From: Serratia liquefaciens
GTDB taxonomy: Bacteria > Pseudomonadota > Gammaproteobacteria > Enterobacterales > Enterobacteriaceae
NCBI GenBank assembly: GCA_012719855.1
Contig: JAAXZN010000059.1
Span: forward strand, 62,001 to 126,000
Direction of reading: 5' to 3'
DNA: 64,000 nucleotides
This document shows positions 15,883 to 26,810 of this stretch, in pieces. The notes under the pieces were generated by a model. The model had not been told where the DNA came from. It ran no database searches and saw only the letters and a list, made by a program, of their open reading frames with translations. The stretch's first letter is position 1. Every line of letters starts with the position of its first letter. The position numbers were made by a program, and so were the translations under genes.

Positions 15883-17337
15883 TCACGCCAGGCTTTCCCG
15901 CTTGATCTCGGCGATGGCGGGGGCCGCCGCTAGCGGTTTTGGCGCCGGTGGCGTTGGGTTTTCCTCTGGCTGCGACAGCGCCAGTGAGAAGCCGAAGGTG
16001 TTGACGCCATCGAGACTGTGGACGAAGGCTTCCCCCTGGTGCATGAGCGCAATGGCGCGGACGATGGACAGCCCCAGCCCGTGGTGCATGTCGCTGCGAA
16101 CGCGCGAAGAGTCGACGCGATAGAAGCGTTCAAACAGTCGGCTCAGGTGCTCGGGGGCGATGGTTTCGCCCTGGTTGGCGACGGCGACGACGGCAAATCC
16201 CCGCTGCTCCTGCAGCAGTACAGAAACGGCGCTGCCCGCGACGGCGTGGCGCGCACTGTTTTCAAGCAGGTTAGCCAGCGCACGATGGAACAGCCGCCGG
16301 TCAACCTGCGCCCGCACCTCTCCGGAAATCTCAATGGTCAAATCGTTTTCCATAAAAGAAGGTTCGACGTATTCCGCCGTTTTCAGAGATTCTTCCCGCA
16401 GCGACACTTCGCTCAGTTGGGTGGCGTATTGCCCGGCCTGAGCGTGGGACAGGAACAGCATGTCGTTGACGATGGAGGTCATGCGTTCCAGCTCTTCCAG
16501 GTTCGACTGCAGCAGTTCTTCCAGTTCCTGAACGCTGCGTTCGCGAGCCAGCGCCAACTGGGTTTGACCAATCAGATTGGTGAGCGGGGTGCGCAACTCA
16601 TGCGCCACGTCGGCGTTAAAGCTCTCCAACTGCCGCCAGGCCACTTCCTGGCGTGCCAGTACGCCATTGAAAGACTCCGCCAGGTTGCGCAGTTCCGCCG
16701 GCAAGGTGGCGCTGTCCAGCCGCTGGCCGGTAGTGCCGGGCACCAGACGGTGCGCCTGTTCACTGAGATTGAGCACCGGCCGCATACCGAAGCGCGATAT
16801 GGCGTAGCCCAGCAGGGCTGCCAGCCCAATCCCCAGCAGCGAAATCACCACCAGCGCCTGGGTGAATTCTCTCAGCGTGCCCATATAGGGGGCAGAATCA
16901 ATTGCCACCACATAGCGCACCTCTGGGCGAGCGCCCAGCGGCGGCAGCGTCGCGATCAGCATATACAACGGGCAATCGCCGTCAGGATTGGCGGCAGTGG
17001 CGAAACCGTCCGGCAGTTTTGACCAGTGGGTACCCGGCGGGGGAGCACCGCCGAAGCGGTAGCGCGGATCCTCGCTGATCACCCAATATTTCACCTGGTT
17101 GCCTTCGCTGTTGGACAGGGTATTGAGCTTTTGTTGCACCATTGGCCAGTCGCGCGCGGTCCCTTTGGCTTCGATATAGGGGGAGATCAGCGAATGGCGA
17201 AAGTGCAGCTCGTTGTGCATCTGGTTTTGCAACGAGGTCAGCAGTGAACTGCGCAGAAACAGCGCCAGTACCAGCATGATCAGCGCCATGGTCAGCGCGA
17301 ACATCAATGCCATACGGCTGGAAATGGAAATTTTCAT
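15883..17337 (-). CDS. Sensor histidine kinase (CusS-like, heavy-metal-sensor type)
   Basis: A 484-residue inner-membrane kinase. Transmembrane helix 1 is at about 9-28, a periplasmic sensor at 30-158, and helix 2 at about 160-182. Then come a HAMP domain, the H box VAHELRTPLTN (H247 phosphorylated), and an HATPase domain with N, G1 and G2 boxes (LLENSARHA, HGLGLSIV). The tail is rich in proline and alanine. Its start overlaps the response regulator stop by one base, giving a regulator-kinase operon. It is divergent from the RND pump operon, so it probably controls the pump. The signal could be a metal or a toxic organic compound; the periplasmic domain has no metal motif I recognise. Confidence 0.9.
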   Translation of the reverse strand: MKISISSRMALMFALTMALIMLVLALFLRSSLLTSLQNQMHNELHFRHSLISPYIEAKGTARDWPMVQQKLNTLSNSEGNQVKYWVISEDPRYRFGGAPPPGTHWSKLPDGFATAANPDGDCPLYMLIATLPPLGARPEVRYVVAIDSAPYMGTLREFTQALVVISLLGIGLAALLGYAISRFGMRPVLNLSEQAHRLVPGTTGQRLDSATLPAELRNLAESFNGVLARQEVAWRQLESFNADVAHELRTPLTNLIGQTQLALARERSVQELEELLQSNLEELERMTSIVNDMLFLSHAQAGQYATQLSEVSLREESLKTAEYVEPSFMENDLTIEISGEVRAQVDRRLFHRALANLLENSARHAVAGSAVSVLLQEQRGFAVVAVANQGETIAPEHLSRLFERFYRVDSSRVRSDMHHGLGLSIVRAIALMHQGEAFVHSLDGVNTFGFSLALSQPEENPTPPAPKPLAAAPAIAEIKRESLA

Positions 17338-18044
17338 CAGGCGGTTATCCGTGGCGCATCGCGATGCTGCGGACGATTTTCCAGCACGTAGCCCATGCCA
17401 CGCACCGTGTGCAGCAGTTTTTGCGGATAGGGGGAGTCGATTTTGGCGCGCAGTCGCTTAATCGCCACTTCAACCACGTTGGCGTCGCTGTCGAAGTTCA
17501 TGTCCCAAACCTGCTCGGCGATCATCATTTTGGACAGTATTTCCCCCTGATGACGCGCCAACAGGCTGAGCAGGGCAAATTCTTTGGCGGTCAGATCGAT
17601 ACGCTCCCCGCCACGGGTCACTCGCCGCGCCAGCAGATCCACGTGCAGATCGTCGATTTGCAGTTGGGTGACGTCAATGCCGTCGCTGGTGCGGCGGCGC
17701 AGTAACGCCTGGATGCGGGCGACCAGTTCAATCAGCGAGAACGGCTTGGGCAGATAATCATCCGCCCCGTGGCGCAGGCCCTTGACGCGTTCATCAACCG
17801 AACCGCGGGCAGACAGCATCAACACTGGCGTTTGTTTGCTGGCGCGCAGGCCTTCCAATACCGCATAGCCGTCTTTGCCTGGCAGCATCACATCCAGGAT
17901 CACCGCGTCATAGTCCTGTTGCACCGCCAGGTGCAAGCCCTCAATGCCGTCGCCGGCGACGTCTACGGTGTAGCCCAGTTCGCTCAGTGCGCGGTTAACG
18001 TAGGACGAGGTTTTCTCTTCGTCCTCAACCAACAGTAATCGCAT
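17337..18044 (-). CDS. OmpR/PhoB-family response regulator (CusR-like)
   Basis: A 235-residue regulator. The receiver domain (residues 1-115) has acidic pocket residues E7/D8, phosphorylated D51 in [14 protein letters not shown], and the KPFS lysine. The C-terminal winged helix (about 130-225) includes [15 protein letters not shown] and VIKRLR-type recognition elements ([13 protein letters not shown]). I chose the ATG at 18044, preceded by GGGAG, over longer GTG or ATG frames. It is the first gene of the regulator-kinase operon and is divergent from the RND efflux genes. Palindromes in the shared 288-base promoter region (18069-18084, 18165-18180) are likely binding sites. Confidence 0.92.
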   Translation of the reverse strand: MRLLLVEDEEKTSSYVNRALSELGYTVDVAGDGIEGLHLAVQQDYDAVILDVMLPGKDGYAVLEGLRASKQTPVLMLSARGSVDERVKGLRHGADDYLPKPFSLIELVARIQALLRRRTSDGIDVTQLQIDDLHVDLLARRVTRGGERIDLTAKEFALLSLLARHQGEILSKMMIAEQVWDMNFDSDANVVEVAIKRLRAKIDSPYPQKLLHTVRGMGYVLENRPQHRDAPRITA

Positions 18045-18068
18045 GGCCACTCCCGTCATTATCACCTG

Positions 18069-18084
18069 ATGATTAATTAATCAT
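18069..18084. promoter_or_regulatory. Perfect 16-bp palindrome in the divergent regulator/pump promoter
   Basis: ATGATTAATTAATCAT is a perfect palindrome 25 bases upstream of the response regulator ATG. It could be an operator or part of its promoter. Which protein binds it cannot be told. Confidence 0.4.
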
Positions 18085-18164
18085 GAAACCCGCCACCTTG
18101 CCACAAGACATCATGTTCAGTGATGAGTTTATGACAGCCATGCGGTCGTGAAGCTGACGGCTGG

Positions 18165-18180
18165 CTGACATTCTTGTCAG
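18165..18180. promoter_or_regulatory. Cop/Cus-box-like inverted repeat upstream of the RND operon
   Basis: CTGACA-TTCT-TGTCAG is a perfect dyad resembling the TGACA-N4-TGTCA core bound by CusR/CopR-type regulators. A weaker partner, TGACACGAATGTTAT, lies about 30 bases further toward the pump genes. Together they suggest activation of the pump by the divergent response regulator. Confidence 0.55.
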
Positions 18181-18332
18181 CTAACGCCGCCGCCGGACAA
18201 AAAACGCGTTAACTGACACGAATGTTATCTGCGGGTCACGTTGAGGTCAGTTTGCCGCTCGTACAGTAACCTTTGGCCGCTTTGTGGCGCGCCGCGCAAC
18301 CCTTGACCCAGCACCTAAAAGGATACGGACTC

Positions 18333-19535
18333 ATGAGCCTCAAAATCGCCTCTCTTGCTGTCGGCGTGGTGGTGGTCGCTACTTCGCTTTCCCTGTGGCT
18401 GGTGGTGGCCGCTCGCGATACGCCCCCTGCTGCACCGCCGCCACCGCCACGGGTCGGGGTGGTAACGCTGAAAAGCGAACCTATACCCCTGACCAGTGAG
18501 CTGCCGGGACGGGTTGCCGCCTTTCGCAATGCGGAAGTGCGGCCACAGGTCGGGGGCATAGTGCAAAAGCGCCTGTTTACCGAAGGGGAAGAGGTCAAGG
18601 CGCAGCAACCGCTTTACCAAATCGACCCGGGGCTGTTTCAGGCGGAATACGATCGCAGCAATGCGGCCTTGGCGCGAACGCGGGCGCAGCTGCGTACCGC
18701 CGCGTTGTTGATTCAACGTTACCGGCCGCTGGCAGAGAGCCGGGCCATCAGTCGTCAGGTGTATGACGACGCCGTTGCCGCCCATCAGCAGGCGGTGGCC
18801 GACGTGCAGTCCGCGGAGGCGCAGTTGGAAACGGCACGTATCAATCTGGTTTATACCCGGGTGCTGTCACCCATAGACGGCATTATCGGACGTTCGCTGG
18901 TGACCGAAGGGGCGCTGGTGACGGCGCAGCAGGCCGAGGCGGTGGCGGCGGTGCAGCAGATAGACCCGATTTATGTGGACGTGACCCAGTCCAGCGTCCA
19001 ACTTTTGCGGTTGAGAAATGCACTGGAAAGCGGCGCGGTTGCGCAGGCCGACGGCCCGCAGTCTGCGGCGGTTACCCTGACGCTGGAAGACGGCTCACGC
19101 TATGCCCACGGCGGCAAATTGCAATTTTCAGAAATCACGGTGGATCGTTCCACCGGCTCGGTAGTGTTGCGCGCGGTATTCCCCAATCCGGAACGCAAGC
19201 TGCTGCCGGGCATGTTTGTGCGAGCCCGGTTGTTAGAGGGCATGGCGGCGCAAGGGGGGCTGCTGGTGCCGCAGCGAGGCATTACCCGCAATCCGCGCGG
19301 TGAGGCTACCGCCCTGGTGGTGAACGAGGCGGGCAAGGTTGAGCTGCGCGAACTGACCACCGAACGGGCGATGGGGGACAGTTGGCTGGTGTCGACCGGG
19401 CTGACGGCGGGCGATCGGGTGATTGTCGAAGGCGTGCAGCAGGTCAGCCCCGGCGCACAGGTCAATGCGGTGGAGTGGGCTCCGGCTGCCACCACGCTGT
19501 TAAGCAGCACTCGCAAGGAGCCGGCGCATGGCTAA
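18333..19535 (+). CDS. RND efflux periplasmic adaptor (AcrA/MexE family)
   Basis: A 400-residue membrane-fusion protein. An N-terminal membrane anchor or signal (about 6-24) is followed by a proline-rich linker. The split lipoyl/barrel-sandwich domain ([20 protein letters not shown] and [20 protein letters not shown]) flanks a helical hairpin at about 95-165. A beta-barrel and membrane-proximal domain follow. There is no lipobox cysteine, unlike AcrA. I chose the ATG at 18333; the longer frame would start at TTG. The 3' end overlaps the RND transporter gene by eight bases, so the two are translationally coupled. The adaptor bridges the inner-membrane pump and the outer-membrane channel encoded next. 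Confidence 0.93.
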   Translation: MSLKIASLAVGVVVVATSLSLWLVVAARDTPPAAPPPPPRVGVVTLKSEPIPLTSELPGRVAAFRNAEVRPQVGGIVQKRLFTEGEEVKAQQPLYQIDPGLFQAEYDRSNAALARTRAQLRTAALLIQRYRPLAESRAISRQVYDDAVAAHQQAVADVQSAEAQLETARINLVYTRVLSPIDGIIGRSLVTEGALVTAQQAEAVAAVQQIDPIYVDVTQSSVQLLRLRNALESGAVAQADGPQSAAVTLTLEDGSRYAHGGKLQFSEITVDRSTGSVVLRAVFPNPERKLLPGMFVRARLLEGMAAQGGLLVPQRGITRNPRGEATALVVNEAGKVELRELTTERAMGDSWLVSTGLTAGDRVIVEGVQQVSPGAQVNAVEWAPAATTLLSSTRKEPAHG

Positions 19536-22500
19536 ATTCTTTATCGAGCGCCCGGTGTTTGCCTGGGTGCTGGCCATCATCATGATGCTGTGTGGCCTGC
19601 TGTCGATTGCCAATCTGCCGGTGGCGCAGTACCCAAGCATCGCACCGCCCACCGTCAGCATTCAGGTCAACTATCCTGGTGCCTCGGCGAAGACGGTGCA
19701 GGATACGGTGGTGCAGGTAATTGAACAGCAGATGAACGGTCTCGACAATCTGCAATACATTTCTTCCGAAAGTAATTCCGACGGCAGCATGAGCATTGCC
19801 TTGACCTTTGCGCAGGGCACCGATGCCGACACCGCTCAGGTACAGGTACAAAACAAGCTGGCGCTGGCACAGCCGCTGTTGCCGCTGGAGGTACAGCAGC
19901 AGGGGATCCGCGTCACCAAGTCCACCGCCAACTTTATGATGGTGATGGCGTTTGTCTCGACGAATGGCAGCATGACCCGGCAAGATCTGGCGGATTATGT
20001 CGCCTCCTATGTTCAGGATCCGATCAGCCGCACCAACGGCGTGGGGGACTTCCAATTGTTCGGTGCGCCTTATGCGATGCGCATCTGGCTGGATCCTGCT
20101 GCTTTGGTGAACTACAGCCTGACTGCCACCGACGTCAGCAATGCGATTCAGGAGCAGAACGTTGAGGTTTCATCCGGTCAGTTGGGGGGACAACCGGCGT
20201 TGCCCGGCCAGGAACTGAATGCCACGGTGATTGGCCCCTCACGCTTGCAGACCCCGGAGGAGTTCGGCCAAATCCTGCTGAAAACCGATCCTGACGGTTC
20301 GCGGGTTCGCCTGGCCGACGTGGCGCGCATTGAGCTGGGCGCGCAGAACTACGCGATTGATAGCTACTACAACGGTAATGCGGCGGTGGGGCTGGGCGTG
20401 CGTCTGGCAACCGGTGCCAATGCGTTGCAAACCGCGCAGGCGGTGCGTGCCACGCTGGCGGAGCTGAAACCCTTCTTCCCGCCGGGAATGGAAGCCGTGG
20501 ACGCCTATGACACCATTCCGTTTATCAGTCTGTCGATTGAAAACGTGGTGCGTACGCTGGTGGAGGCGGTTGTGCTGGTGTTTGCGGTGATGTACCTGTT
20601 TTTGCAGAACTTCCGGGCGACGCTAATCCCGACCCTGGCGGTGCCGGTGGTGCTGCTGGGGACCTTTGGCGTGCTGGCGGCCTTCGGTTACTCAATCAAT
20701 ACGTTGACCATGTTTGGCATGGTGCTGGCGATTGGCCTGCTGGTGGATGACGCCATCGTGGTGGTGGAAAACGTCGAGCGGCTGATGCACGAAGAGGGCC
20801 TGTCGCCGAAGCAGGCGACCCGTAAATCGATGGACCAAATCACCGGCGCCTTGATAGGCATCGCCATGGTGCTGTCGGCGGTATTTGTGCCGATGGCGTT
20901 TTTTGGCGGGTCGACCGGTGTGATCTACCGGCAGTTCTCCATCACCATTGTCTCTTCGATGGTGCTGTCGGTGATGGTGGCGGTGGTGTTTACACCGGCG
21001 CTGTGCGCTACGCTGCTCAAGCCGGTAAAGCCGGGAGAGCATGCCGCACGCAAAGGTTTCTTTGGCTGGTTTAACCGCCGCGTCGAGTGGGCCAACCGCA
21101 GTTACGCGGCTTCGGTAATGCGCGGTCTGGGCCACCCGCGTCGGCTGATGCTGATTTATCTGGTGATTGCCATTGCTACCGGCTGGCTGTTTACCCGCAT
21201 TCCGACCTCGTTCCTGCCGCAGGAAGATCAAGGCATGTTGTTCGCGCAGGTGCAGGCACCGGCCGGAGCCACCGCAGAACGGACGCAGGCTACCTTGCGC
21301 GGTGCCACGGAGTACCTGTTGAAAATGGAGAAGGACAGCGTGCGTTCGGTGTTCGCCATCTCCGGGTTTAACTTCGGCGGGCGCGGGCAGAACGTCGGCA
21401 CCCTGTTCATTCGCCTGCATGACTGGGACCAAAGACCGGACGCCTCGCAAAAGGCCGACGCGGTCGCTGCTCGCCTCAACGCCATGTTCGCACGCGACTT
21501 TCGCGATACCCGTATCTTTGTGGTTTCCCCCCCGGCCGTGCGCGAGTTGGGCAACGTGGCGGGCTTTAACTTCCAACTGATGGATCGTGGCGGCATTGGG
21601 CATCAGCAACTGCTGGCGGCGCGCGACAGGTTCCTCGCCGCTGCCCGGCAGAGCCCGGTGTTGAACAACGTGCGTGCCAACGGTCTGGAGGATGCTCCCC
21701 AGTATGAACTGCTGATCGACCGTGAAAAGGCGCGGGCGCTCAGCGTGCCGATCACGGAAATTAACCGCACGCTGTCGCTGGCCTGGGGCTCGGGTTATGT
21801 GAACGACTTTATCGATCGCGGTCGGGTTAAGCGGGTTTATGTACAGGGAGATGCCTCGTCGCGCATGCTGCCACAGGATCTTGATCAGTGGTTTGTGCGT
21901 AACGACAACGGCGATATGGTGCCGTTCTCCGCCTTTGCCACCGCCGAATGGACCTACGGCGCACAAAAGCTCAATCGGTACAACGGCGCACCCTCGTTTA
22001 ACCTGCAGGGCGAACCGGCGGTAGGTTTCAGCTCCGGCGACGCGATGGCGGAAATGGAACGCATTGCCGCCACCATGCCGCCTGGCGTGGGATACGACTG
22101 GACCGGACTGTCGTTTGAAGAACGGTTGTCCGGCGCCCAGGCACCGGCACTCTATGCAATTTCACTTCTGGTGGTGTTTCTGTGCTTGGCGGCGCTGTAT
22201 GAAAGCTGGAGCGTCCCCAGCGCGGTGATGCTGGTGGTGCCGCTCGGGGTGATTGGCGCGGTGGTGGCTACGTTGCTGCGTGGGCTGGCCAACGACGTTT
22301 ATTTCCAGGTGGGGTTGCTGACCACCGTCGGGCTGGCGGCCAAAAACGCCATTCTGATCGTGGAGTTCGCCAAGGCGCACTTCGAAGCCGGAGCCAGTCC
22401 GGTGGAGGCGGCGGTGCAGGCCGCCAGACAGCGGCTGCGGCCGATCCTGATGACTTCGCTGGCGTTTATTCTCGGCGTGGTGCCGCTGGTCATTGCCAGT

Positions 22501-22701
22501 GGGGCGGGCTCCGGCAGTCAGAATGCCATCGGCACCGGGGTGATCGGCGGCATGCTGACCAGCACCTTCCTGGCCATTTTCTTCGTACCGGCGTTCTTCG
22601 TCATCATGCTGCGGCTGTTTCGGGTCAAGCGGCTCAGCGAACGCCGCCGGGTGGAGGATGAAGCGGAGCTAAGCGCTCCGGCACCGGGAGCCGAGCCATG
22701 A
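19528..22701 (+). CDS. RND multidrug efflux transporter (AcrB/HAE1 family)
   Basis: A 1057-residue inner-membrane proton/drug antiporter. It opens with [20 protein letters not shown] and has the expected duplicated architecture of six transmembrane helices plus two large periplasmic loops per half. Proton-relay residues are visible in [20 protein letters not shown], excerpted as [13 protein letters not shown] (paired aspartates), and in [15 protein letters not shown] (lysine). The length is normal for the HAE1 subgroup that exports hydrophobic and amphiphilic drugs, not metals, even though the adjacent two-component system looks CusRS-like. Overlaps join it to the adaptor upstream (8 bases) and channel downstream (4 bases). 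Serratia encodes several such pumps; I cannot name this one. Confidence 0.95.
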   Translation: MAKFFIERPVFAWVLAIIMMLCGLLSIANLPVAQYPSIAPPTVSIQVNYPGASAKTVQDTVVQVIEQQMNGLDNLQYISSESNSDGSMSIALTFAQGTDADTAQVQVQNKLALAQPLLPLEVQQQGIRVTKSTANFMMVMAFVSTNGSMTRQDLADYVASYVQDPISRTNGVGDFQLFGAPYAMRIWLDPAALVNYSLTATDVSNAIQEQNVEVSSGQLGGQPALPGQELNATVIGPSRLQTPEEFGQILLKTDPDGSRVRLADVARIELGAQNYAIDSYYNGNAAVGLGVRLATGANALQTAQAVRATLAELKPFFPPGMEAVDAYDTIPFISLSIENVVRTLVEAVVLVFAVMYLFLQNFRATLIPTLAVPVVLLGTFGVLAAFGYSINTLTMFGMVLAIGLLVDDAIVVVENVERLMHEEGLSPKQATRKSMDQITGALIGIAMVLSAVFVPMAFFGGSTGVIYRQFSITIVSSMVLSVMVAVVFTPALCATLLKPVKPGEHAARKGFFGWFNRRVEWANRSYAASVMRGLGHPRRLMLIYLVIAIATGWLFTRIPTSFLPQEDQGMLFAQVQAPAGATAERTQATLRGATEYLLKMEKDSVRSVFAISGFNFGGRGQNVGTLFIRLHDWDQRPDASQKADAVAARLNAMFARDFRDTRIFVVSPPAVRELGNVAGFNFQLMDRGGIGHQQLLAARDRFLAAARQSPVLNNVRANGLEDAPQYELLIDREKARALSVPITEINRTLSLAWGSGYVNDFIDRGRVKRVYVQGDASSRMLPQDLDQWFVRNDNGDMVPFSAFATAEWTYGAQKLNRYNGAPSFNLQGEPAVGFSSGDAMAEMERIAATMPPGVGYDWTGLSFEERLSGAQAPALYAISLLVVFLCLAALYESWSVPSAVMLVVPLGVIGAVVATLLRGLANDVYFQVGLLTTVGLAAKNAILIVEFAKAHFEAGASPVEAAVQAARQRLRPILMTSLAFILGVVPLVIASGAGSGSQNAIGTGVIGGMLTSTFLAIFFVPAFFVIMLRLFRVKRLSERRRVEDEAELSAPAPGAEP

Positions 22702-24101
22702 TAAAACTTTTGGCTATCATGCTGACCACCGCCGCCCTGACGGGCTGTTCGTTGACGCCGGACTATCAGCGCCCCGATGCACCGGTAGCGCCCACGTATC
22801 CGGATTATGGCGTCGCGCAGGTCGACGGAATGACAGCGGCTATCGGCTGGCGTGAATTTTACCGCGATCCGCTGCTGCAAACGCTGATTACGCAAGCGCT
22901 GGCGAATAACCGTGACTTGCGCATTGCGGCGTTGAACGTGGAGGCGGCTCGCGCCAGCTACCGCATTCAACGGGCGGATACGCTGCCCACCCTGGCGGCG
23001 CAGGGCAGTGGCTCGGTACAGCGTACGCCGGGCAGTCTGTCCACCGGCGGACAGTCTGCGGTGGGGCGCAGCTATCAGGTCGGGGGGGCGCTGTCGTGGG
23101 AGCTGGATCTGTTCGGGCGCCTTCGCAGCCTTAACCAGCAGGCGTTGGAATTGTATCTGGCACAGGATGAAACCCGGGCCGCCGCGCAACTGGCGCTGAT
23201 CGCCGAAACCGCCAACGCTTATCTTACGCTGCGTGCCGATAGCGAACTTCTGGCGCTGGCGCAGGAAACGCTGAGCTCACAGCAGGCGGCCTTTGGGCTG
23301 GTAGAACAAAGCTTCCAGCTCGGTGTGGCGACCGAACTGGATCGCAGCCAGGCGGAAGTTGGGGTACGGACGGCGCAGCGCGATTTGGCCCAGTATCGGC
23401 GTCAGGTTCGTCAGGACAACAATGCCCTGACGCTGTTGGTTGGGCAGCCGTTGGACAAGGAGACGAGCGCGCGTCTGGAGCAGGCCAACACCTTGCCGGA
23501 CGACCTGTTGCCGGAAACCATCCCGGCCGGTCTGCCGGCAGATTTGCTGACCCGGCGGCCGGATATCCGAGCGGCAGAGCATCAACTGCGCGCCGCCAAT
23601 GCCAATATCGGCGCGGCGCGGGCGGCATTCTTTCCGACCCTCAGCCTGACCGGTTTCGGCGGCACGGCCAGCGCCGGCCTGGACGATTTATTTTCTGCCG
23701 GTTCCGGTGCCTGGAGTTTTGCGCCGCAGCTCTCGCTGCCTATCTTTTCAGGCGGCTCTTTGCGTGCGGGATTGGATCTGGCGGAGGTGCAAAAACGCAT
23801 CGAGGTGGCGCGTTATGAGCAGGCGATACAGCAAGGGTTTCGCGAAACCGCCGATGCGCTGGCCGGTCGCGACACGCTGGATGAGCAAATCCGGGCGCAA
23901 ACTCAGTTGGTGGCGGCCAATCAACGCGCTTACAGCCTGTCGCAGCAGCGTTTTCAGCAGGGCGTGGATAACTACCTGAACGTGCTGGATTCCCAGCGTT
24001 CCCTGTACGCGGCGCAGCAGGTGTTGGTGGATACGCGCCTGGCACGATTAACCAATCTCGTCGATCTTTACCGTGCGTTGGGCGGAGGATGGCGGGAGTA
24101 A
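22698..24101 (+). CDS. Outer-membrane efflux channel lipoprotein (TolC/OprM/NodT family)
   Basis: A 467-residue outer-membrane factor. A type II signal ends in the lipobox LTGC (cysteine about residue 17). Two homologous outer-membrane-efflux repeats follow, with the family motifs [24 protein letters not shown] and [16 protein letters not shown]. It would form the trimeric channel of the tripartite pump encoded by the two preceding genes, with which its start overlaps by ATGA. Having its own channel means this pump need not rely on TolC. Transcription continues into no other gene on this strand; the next gene is convergent. Confidence 0.93.
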   Translation: MIKLLAIMLTTAALTGCSLTPDYQRPDAPVAPTYPDYGVAQVDGMTAAIGWREFYRDPLLQTLITQALANNRDLRIAALNVEAARASYRIQRADTLPTLAAQGSGSVQRTPGSLSTGGQSAVGRSYQVGGALSWELDLFGRLRSLNQQALELYLAQDETRAAAQLALIAETANAYLTLRADSELLALAQETLSSQQAAFGLVEQSFQLGVATELDRSQAEVGVRTAQRDLAQYRRQVRQDNNALTLLVGQPLDKETSARLEQANTLPDDLLPETIPAGLPADLLTRRPDIRAAEHQLRAANANIGAARAAFFPTLSLTGFGGTASAGLDDLFSAGSGAWSFAPQLSLPIFSGGSLRAGLDLAEVQKRIEVARYEQAIQQGFRETADALAGRDTLDEQIRAQTQLVAANQRAYSLSQQRFQQGVDNYLNVLDSQRSLYAAQQVLVDTRLARLTNLVDLYRALGGGWRE

Positions 24102-24148
24102 CGGTTTTGGCAACAGGCGCGGGGTTCACCGCGCCTGAAGGGGCTGGG

Positions 24149-25066
24149 TTAACTGAGCTGGTAACGGCTGTCCGGCCGTGCGGCCGCCGGCAAATCCGTT
24201 TCGTCGTTCATTTCGCGCAGGTTGATCTCAATGGCGTTGCACATGGCATTGAGCGGCAGGTCATTGGCGGCGGTGCCGAACGGATCTTCCAGTTCTTCCG
24301 CCAGCGAGTCCAGCGAGATGAAGGTGTAGGAGATAAACACCGACACCAGCGGCGTCATGTAATGCAGATCCGGCACCAGCGCGAAAGGCAGCAGGGTGCA
24401 GAGCAGGTAGACCGTACGATGAACGATCAGGCTGTAGGCAAAGGGGATCGGCGTATTGGCGATGCGTTCGCAGCCACCGAGGATCTCCGACAGCCGGTTG
24501 AGATTTTGGTCGATGCTGTGAAACAGCATATCCGACAGCTGTGCCGATTGTCGTTTTTCGCCCAGCCATTGGCCCATCATCAACAGCAGCCGGTTGCAGG
24601 GTGAAGCACTGTTTTCAATGGGCCGCAAATCGACGTCGGGCAGCAGGCGCTGCAGGTCCGCGCGGCTGTCGGTGCCACGCAGCTGGTGTTTCAGGCAGTA
24701 GCTGAAGGCGATCAGCAGGGCGGCAAACTCGCGCGCCGCCTGATCCTGCTGCGGCAGCAGGCTTTTTATCTGACGCAGCAGCGAGCGCTGAACGATCAGC
24801 AGGCTGCCCCACAGCAACCGGGCTTCGGTGAAGCGCGCATAGCTGACGCTGTTGCGAAAACCGAGGAAGATAGCGATCGCTACACCCAGCAGGCTGAAAG
24901 GCGCCAGGGTCAGTTTGACACCCAGATGTTCGTACCACTGGAAGCACAGCACGGCGACGATGGACATTGCCACGTTAAGGCTGAGGCGGAACAGAATTTT
25001 GGATAGCACCGAACCGTGCCAGACGAAGAGCCGCCTGAACCAGTGTTGCTGAGGTCTGACAATCAT
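24149..25066 (-). CDS. yneE: Bestrophin-like membrane protein YneE
   Basis: A 305-residue protein of the bestrophin/UPF0187 family, whose bacterial members form pentameric anion- or sodium-selective channels in the inner membrane. The start MIVRPQQHWFRRLFVWHGSV is as in Escherichia coli YneE, which fixes the ATG at 25066 and not the longer frame beginning near 25129. Four membrane helices are predicted (about 28-46, 50-66, 205-225 and 235-255), along with LGFRNSVSYARFTEARLLWG and the conserved LEDPFG near the C-terminus. It lies alone between the RND channel gene (convergent) and amn. The physiological role is unknown. Confidence 0.88.
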   Translation of the reverse strand: MIVRPQQHWFRRLFVWHGSVLSKILFRLSLNVAMSIVAVLCFQWYEHLGVKLTLAPFSLLGVAIAIFLGFRNSVSYARFTEARLLWGSLLIVQRSLLRQIKSLLPQQDQAAREFAALLIAFSYCLKHQLRGTDSRADLQRLLPDVDLRPIENSASPCNRLLLMMGQWLGEKRQSAQLSDMLFHSIDQNLNRLSEILGGCERIANTPIPFAYSLIVHRTVYLLCTLLPFALVPDLHYMTPLVSVFISYTFISLDSLAEELEDPFGTAANDLPLNAMCNAIEINLREMNDETDLPAAARPDSRYQLS

Positions 25067-25149
25067 ATGTGTGCTGATGACTGGGGAATGAGAGCCGCTG
25101 TTGTAACAGATTTGCGGTCGGTACATCAACGTTCTGAGTATGAAAAGTT

Positions 25150-25172
25150 AAAAAGCCCGCCGAAGCGGGCCC
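25150..25172 (-). terminator. Rho-independent terminator after amn
   Basis: GCCCGC (25155-25160) pairs with GCGGGC (25165-25170) around CGAA. On the minus strand a T run (TTTTTAACTTTT) follows immediately. It is 15 bases past the amn stop. Confidence 0.85.
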
Positions 25173-25185
25173 AAAGCCTTCGCCA

Positions 25186-26646
25186 TCAGCGGAACGGCGG
25201 CTCGTTAAAGGTGCGCAACTTGCGCGAATGCAGGCGATCGCCCTCGGCGCGCAGCAGGTCGATAGCGCAGATACCGATCTGCAAGTGTTCCGAAATCGCC
25301 CCTTCATAAAAGCGGTTGGCCTGGCCGGGCAGCTTGATTTCACCGTGCAGCGGTTTGTCGGACACGCACAGCAGCGTGCCGTAAGGCACCCGGAAACGGT
25401 ACCCCTGAGCGGCGATGGTGGCGCTTTCCATATCCACCGCGACGGCGCGGCTGAGGTTGAATCGCAGCGCCGAAGCGGAATAGCGCAGCTCCCAGTTGCG
25501 ATCGTCGGTGGTGACCACGGTGCCGGTGCGCAGGCGTTGTTTTACCTCTTCGCCGGGCATGCCGCTGACCATTTTGGTGGCGTCATACAGCGCACGCTGT
25601 ACTTCGGCAATGCTGGGGATCGGGATATCCGGCGGCAGTACCGAGTCGAGCACGTGATCGTCACGCAGGTAGGCGTGCGCCAGCACGTAGTCGCCAATCG
25701 ACTGGCTTTCGCGCAGGCCGCCGCAGTGGCCGATCATCAGCCAGGCGCTGGGGCGCAGCACCGCCAGATGGTCGCAGATGGTTTTGGCGTTGGAGGGGCC
25801 GACGCCGATATTGATCAGCGTGATGCCCTGGCCGGTGCGCGAGATCAGGTGGTAGGCCGGCATCTGGTGATTTTTCCAGGCCAGGTCGGAGACCGCCTGA
25901 TCCGGTGCGGTGGTTTCCGGCGTGATATAGATGCCGCCGGCGCTCGACAGCGCAATATAAGGGCTGGCCGGGTCGGCTATTTCGGCGCACGCCCAGCGGA
26001 CAAACTCATCCACATAGCGGGTGTAGTTGGTGAACAGCACGAAGGGCTGAAAATGCTCCACCGGGGTGCCGGTGTAGTGCCGCAACCGCGCCAGCGAAAA
26101 GTCGGCGCGCAGGGCGTCGAAGTGCGAAAGCGGGAAGGTGCTGGTGGCGTGAAACAGGCCATCGGCGGTCTCGTCGCCAATTTGCGCCAGCTCGGTGGTG
26201 GGGAAATGCTGCGCCAGGCTGGCGCTCATCGACCGATCCAGCATCAGGTTTGAACCGTCGATCACGTAAGGGAAAGGAATTTCCTGCTGTGACGGCCGCA
26301 CTTCAATATGCGCATCGTACTCCCCGGCCAGCATGGTCAACTGCTCGGTCAGATAATGGCGGAACAGGTGCGGGCGGGTGATGGTGGTGGTGTAGCAACC
26401 GGTGTGGGTGAAGCGGCCATAGGCGCGGGTTTTTGTTTGACCGGGCGATTTTCCATCCCAACTGACGCGCAGCTCAGGGTAAACAAATAGCCCTGCCGCG
26501 CGGGTCTGCGCGTCGGGCAGACCACCGTGGCTGATAAAGTCACCGACCGCCTGGCGTAGCGCCTCAACCGAGGCGATATACAGCGCTTCCAGTTGTTCGA
26601 CTGCCTGAGCGGGGGTGAGACCGGTGCCGGATTGCTGACTGCTCAT
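25186..26646 (-). CDS. amn: AMP nucleosidase
   Basis: A 486-residue cytosolic enzyme that splits AMP into adenine and ribose 5-phosphate, regulating the adenylate pool (activated by MgATP, inhibited by phosphate in Escherichia coli). An N-terminal AMP-nucleosidase-specific domain (about 10-180) is followed by a nucleoside-phosphorylase-like catalytic domain. Motifs include NIGVGPSNAKTICDHLAVLR, MIGHCGGLRESQSIGDYVLA and VDMESATIAAQGYRF. The length and sequence are close to the enterobacterial protein throughout. It is transcribed alone, ending at a clear terminator. Its chromosomal proximity to nac and tRNA-Asn genes is conserved in related bacteria. Confidence 0.97.
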   Translation of the reverse strand: MSSQQSGTGLTPAQAVEQLEALYIASVEALRQAVGDFISHGGLPDAQTRAAGLFVYPELRVSWDGKSPGQTKTRAYGRFTHTGCYTTTITRPHLFRHYLTEQLTMLAGEYDAHIEVRPSQQEIPFPYVIDGSNLMLDRSMSASLAQHFPTTELAQIGDETADGLFHATSTFPLSHFDALRADFSLARLRHYTGTPVEHFQPFVLFTNYTRYVDEFVRWACAEIADPASPYIALSSAGGIYITPETTAPDQAVSDLAWKNHQMPAYHLISRTGQGITLINIGVGPSNAKTICDHLAVLRPSAWLMIGHCGGLRESQSIGDYVLAHAYLRDDHVLDSVLPPDIPIPSIAEVQRALYDATKMVSGMPGEEVKQRLRTGTVVTTDDRNWELRYSASALRFNLSRAVAVDMESATIAAQGYRFRVPYGTLLCVSDKPLHGEIKLPGQANRFYEGAISEHLQIGICAIDLLRAEGDRLHSRKLRTFNEPPFR

Positions 26647-26810
26647 ACTCTCTCCTTGGTTCTCCCGGCTATGCGGCGGGGAGGCATACGGATGCCGATG
26701 TCAATTCACAGCAACAGGTTAGCCGAAGATGGGCGCAAAAGCTTTGGAGAAACGGCAGGGGGCGAATAAATTCGCCCCGAATAACGCGGACGCTGCATGC
26801 AGCGCCATGA

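Noticed and set aside
20692..21966. 424-codon open frame opposite the RND transporter gene
   Set aside because: Rich in His, Arg and Gln with no family resemblance; a composition shadow of the AcrB-type gene.
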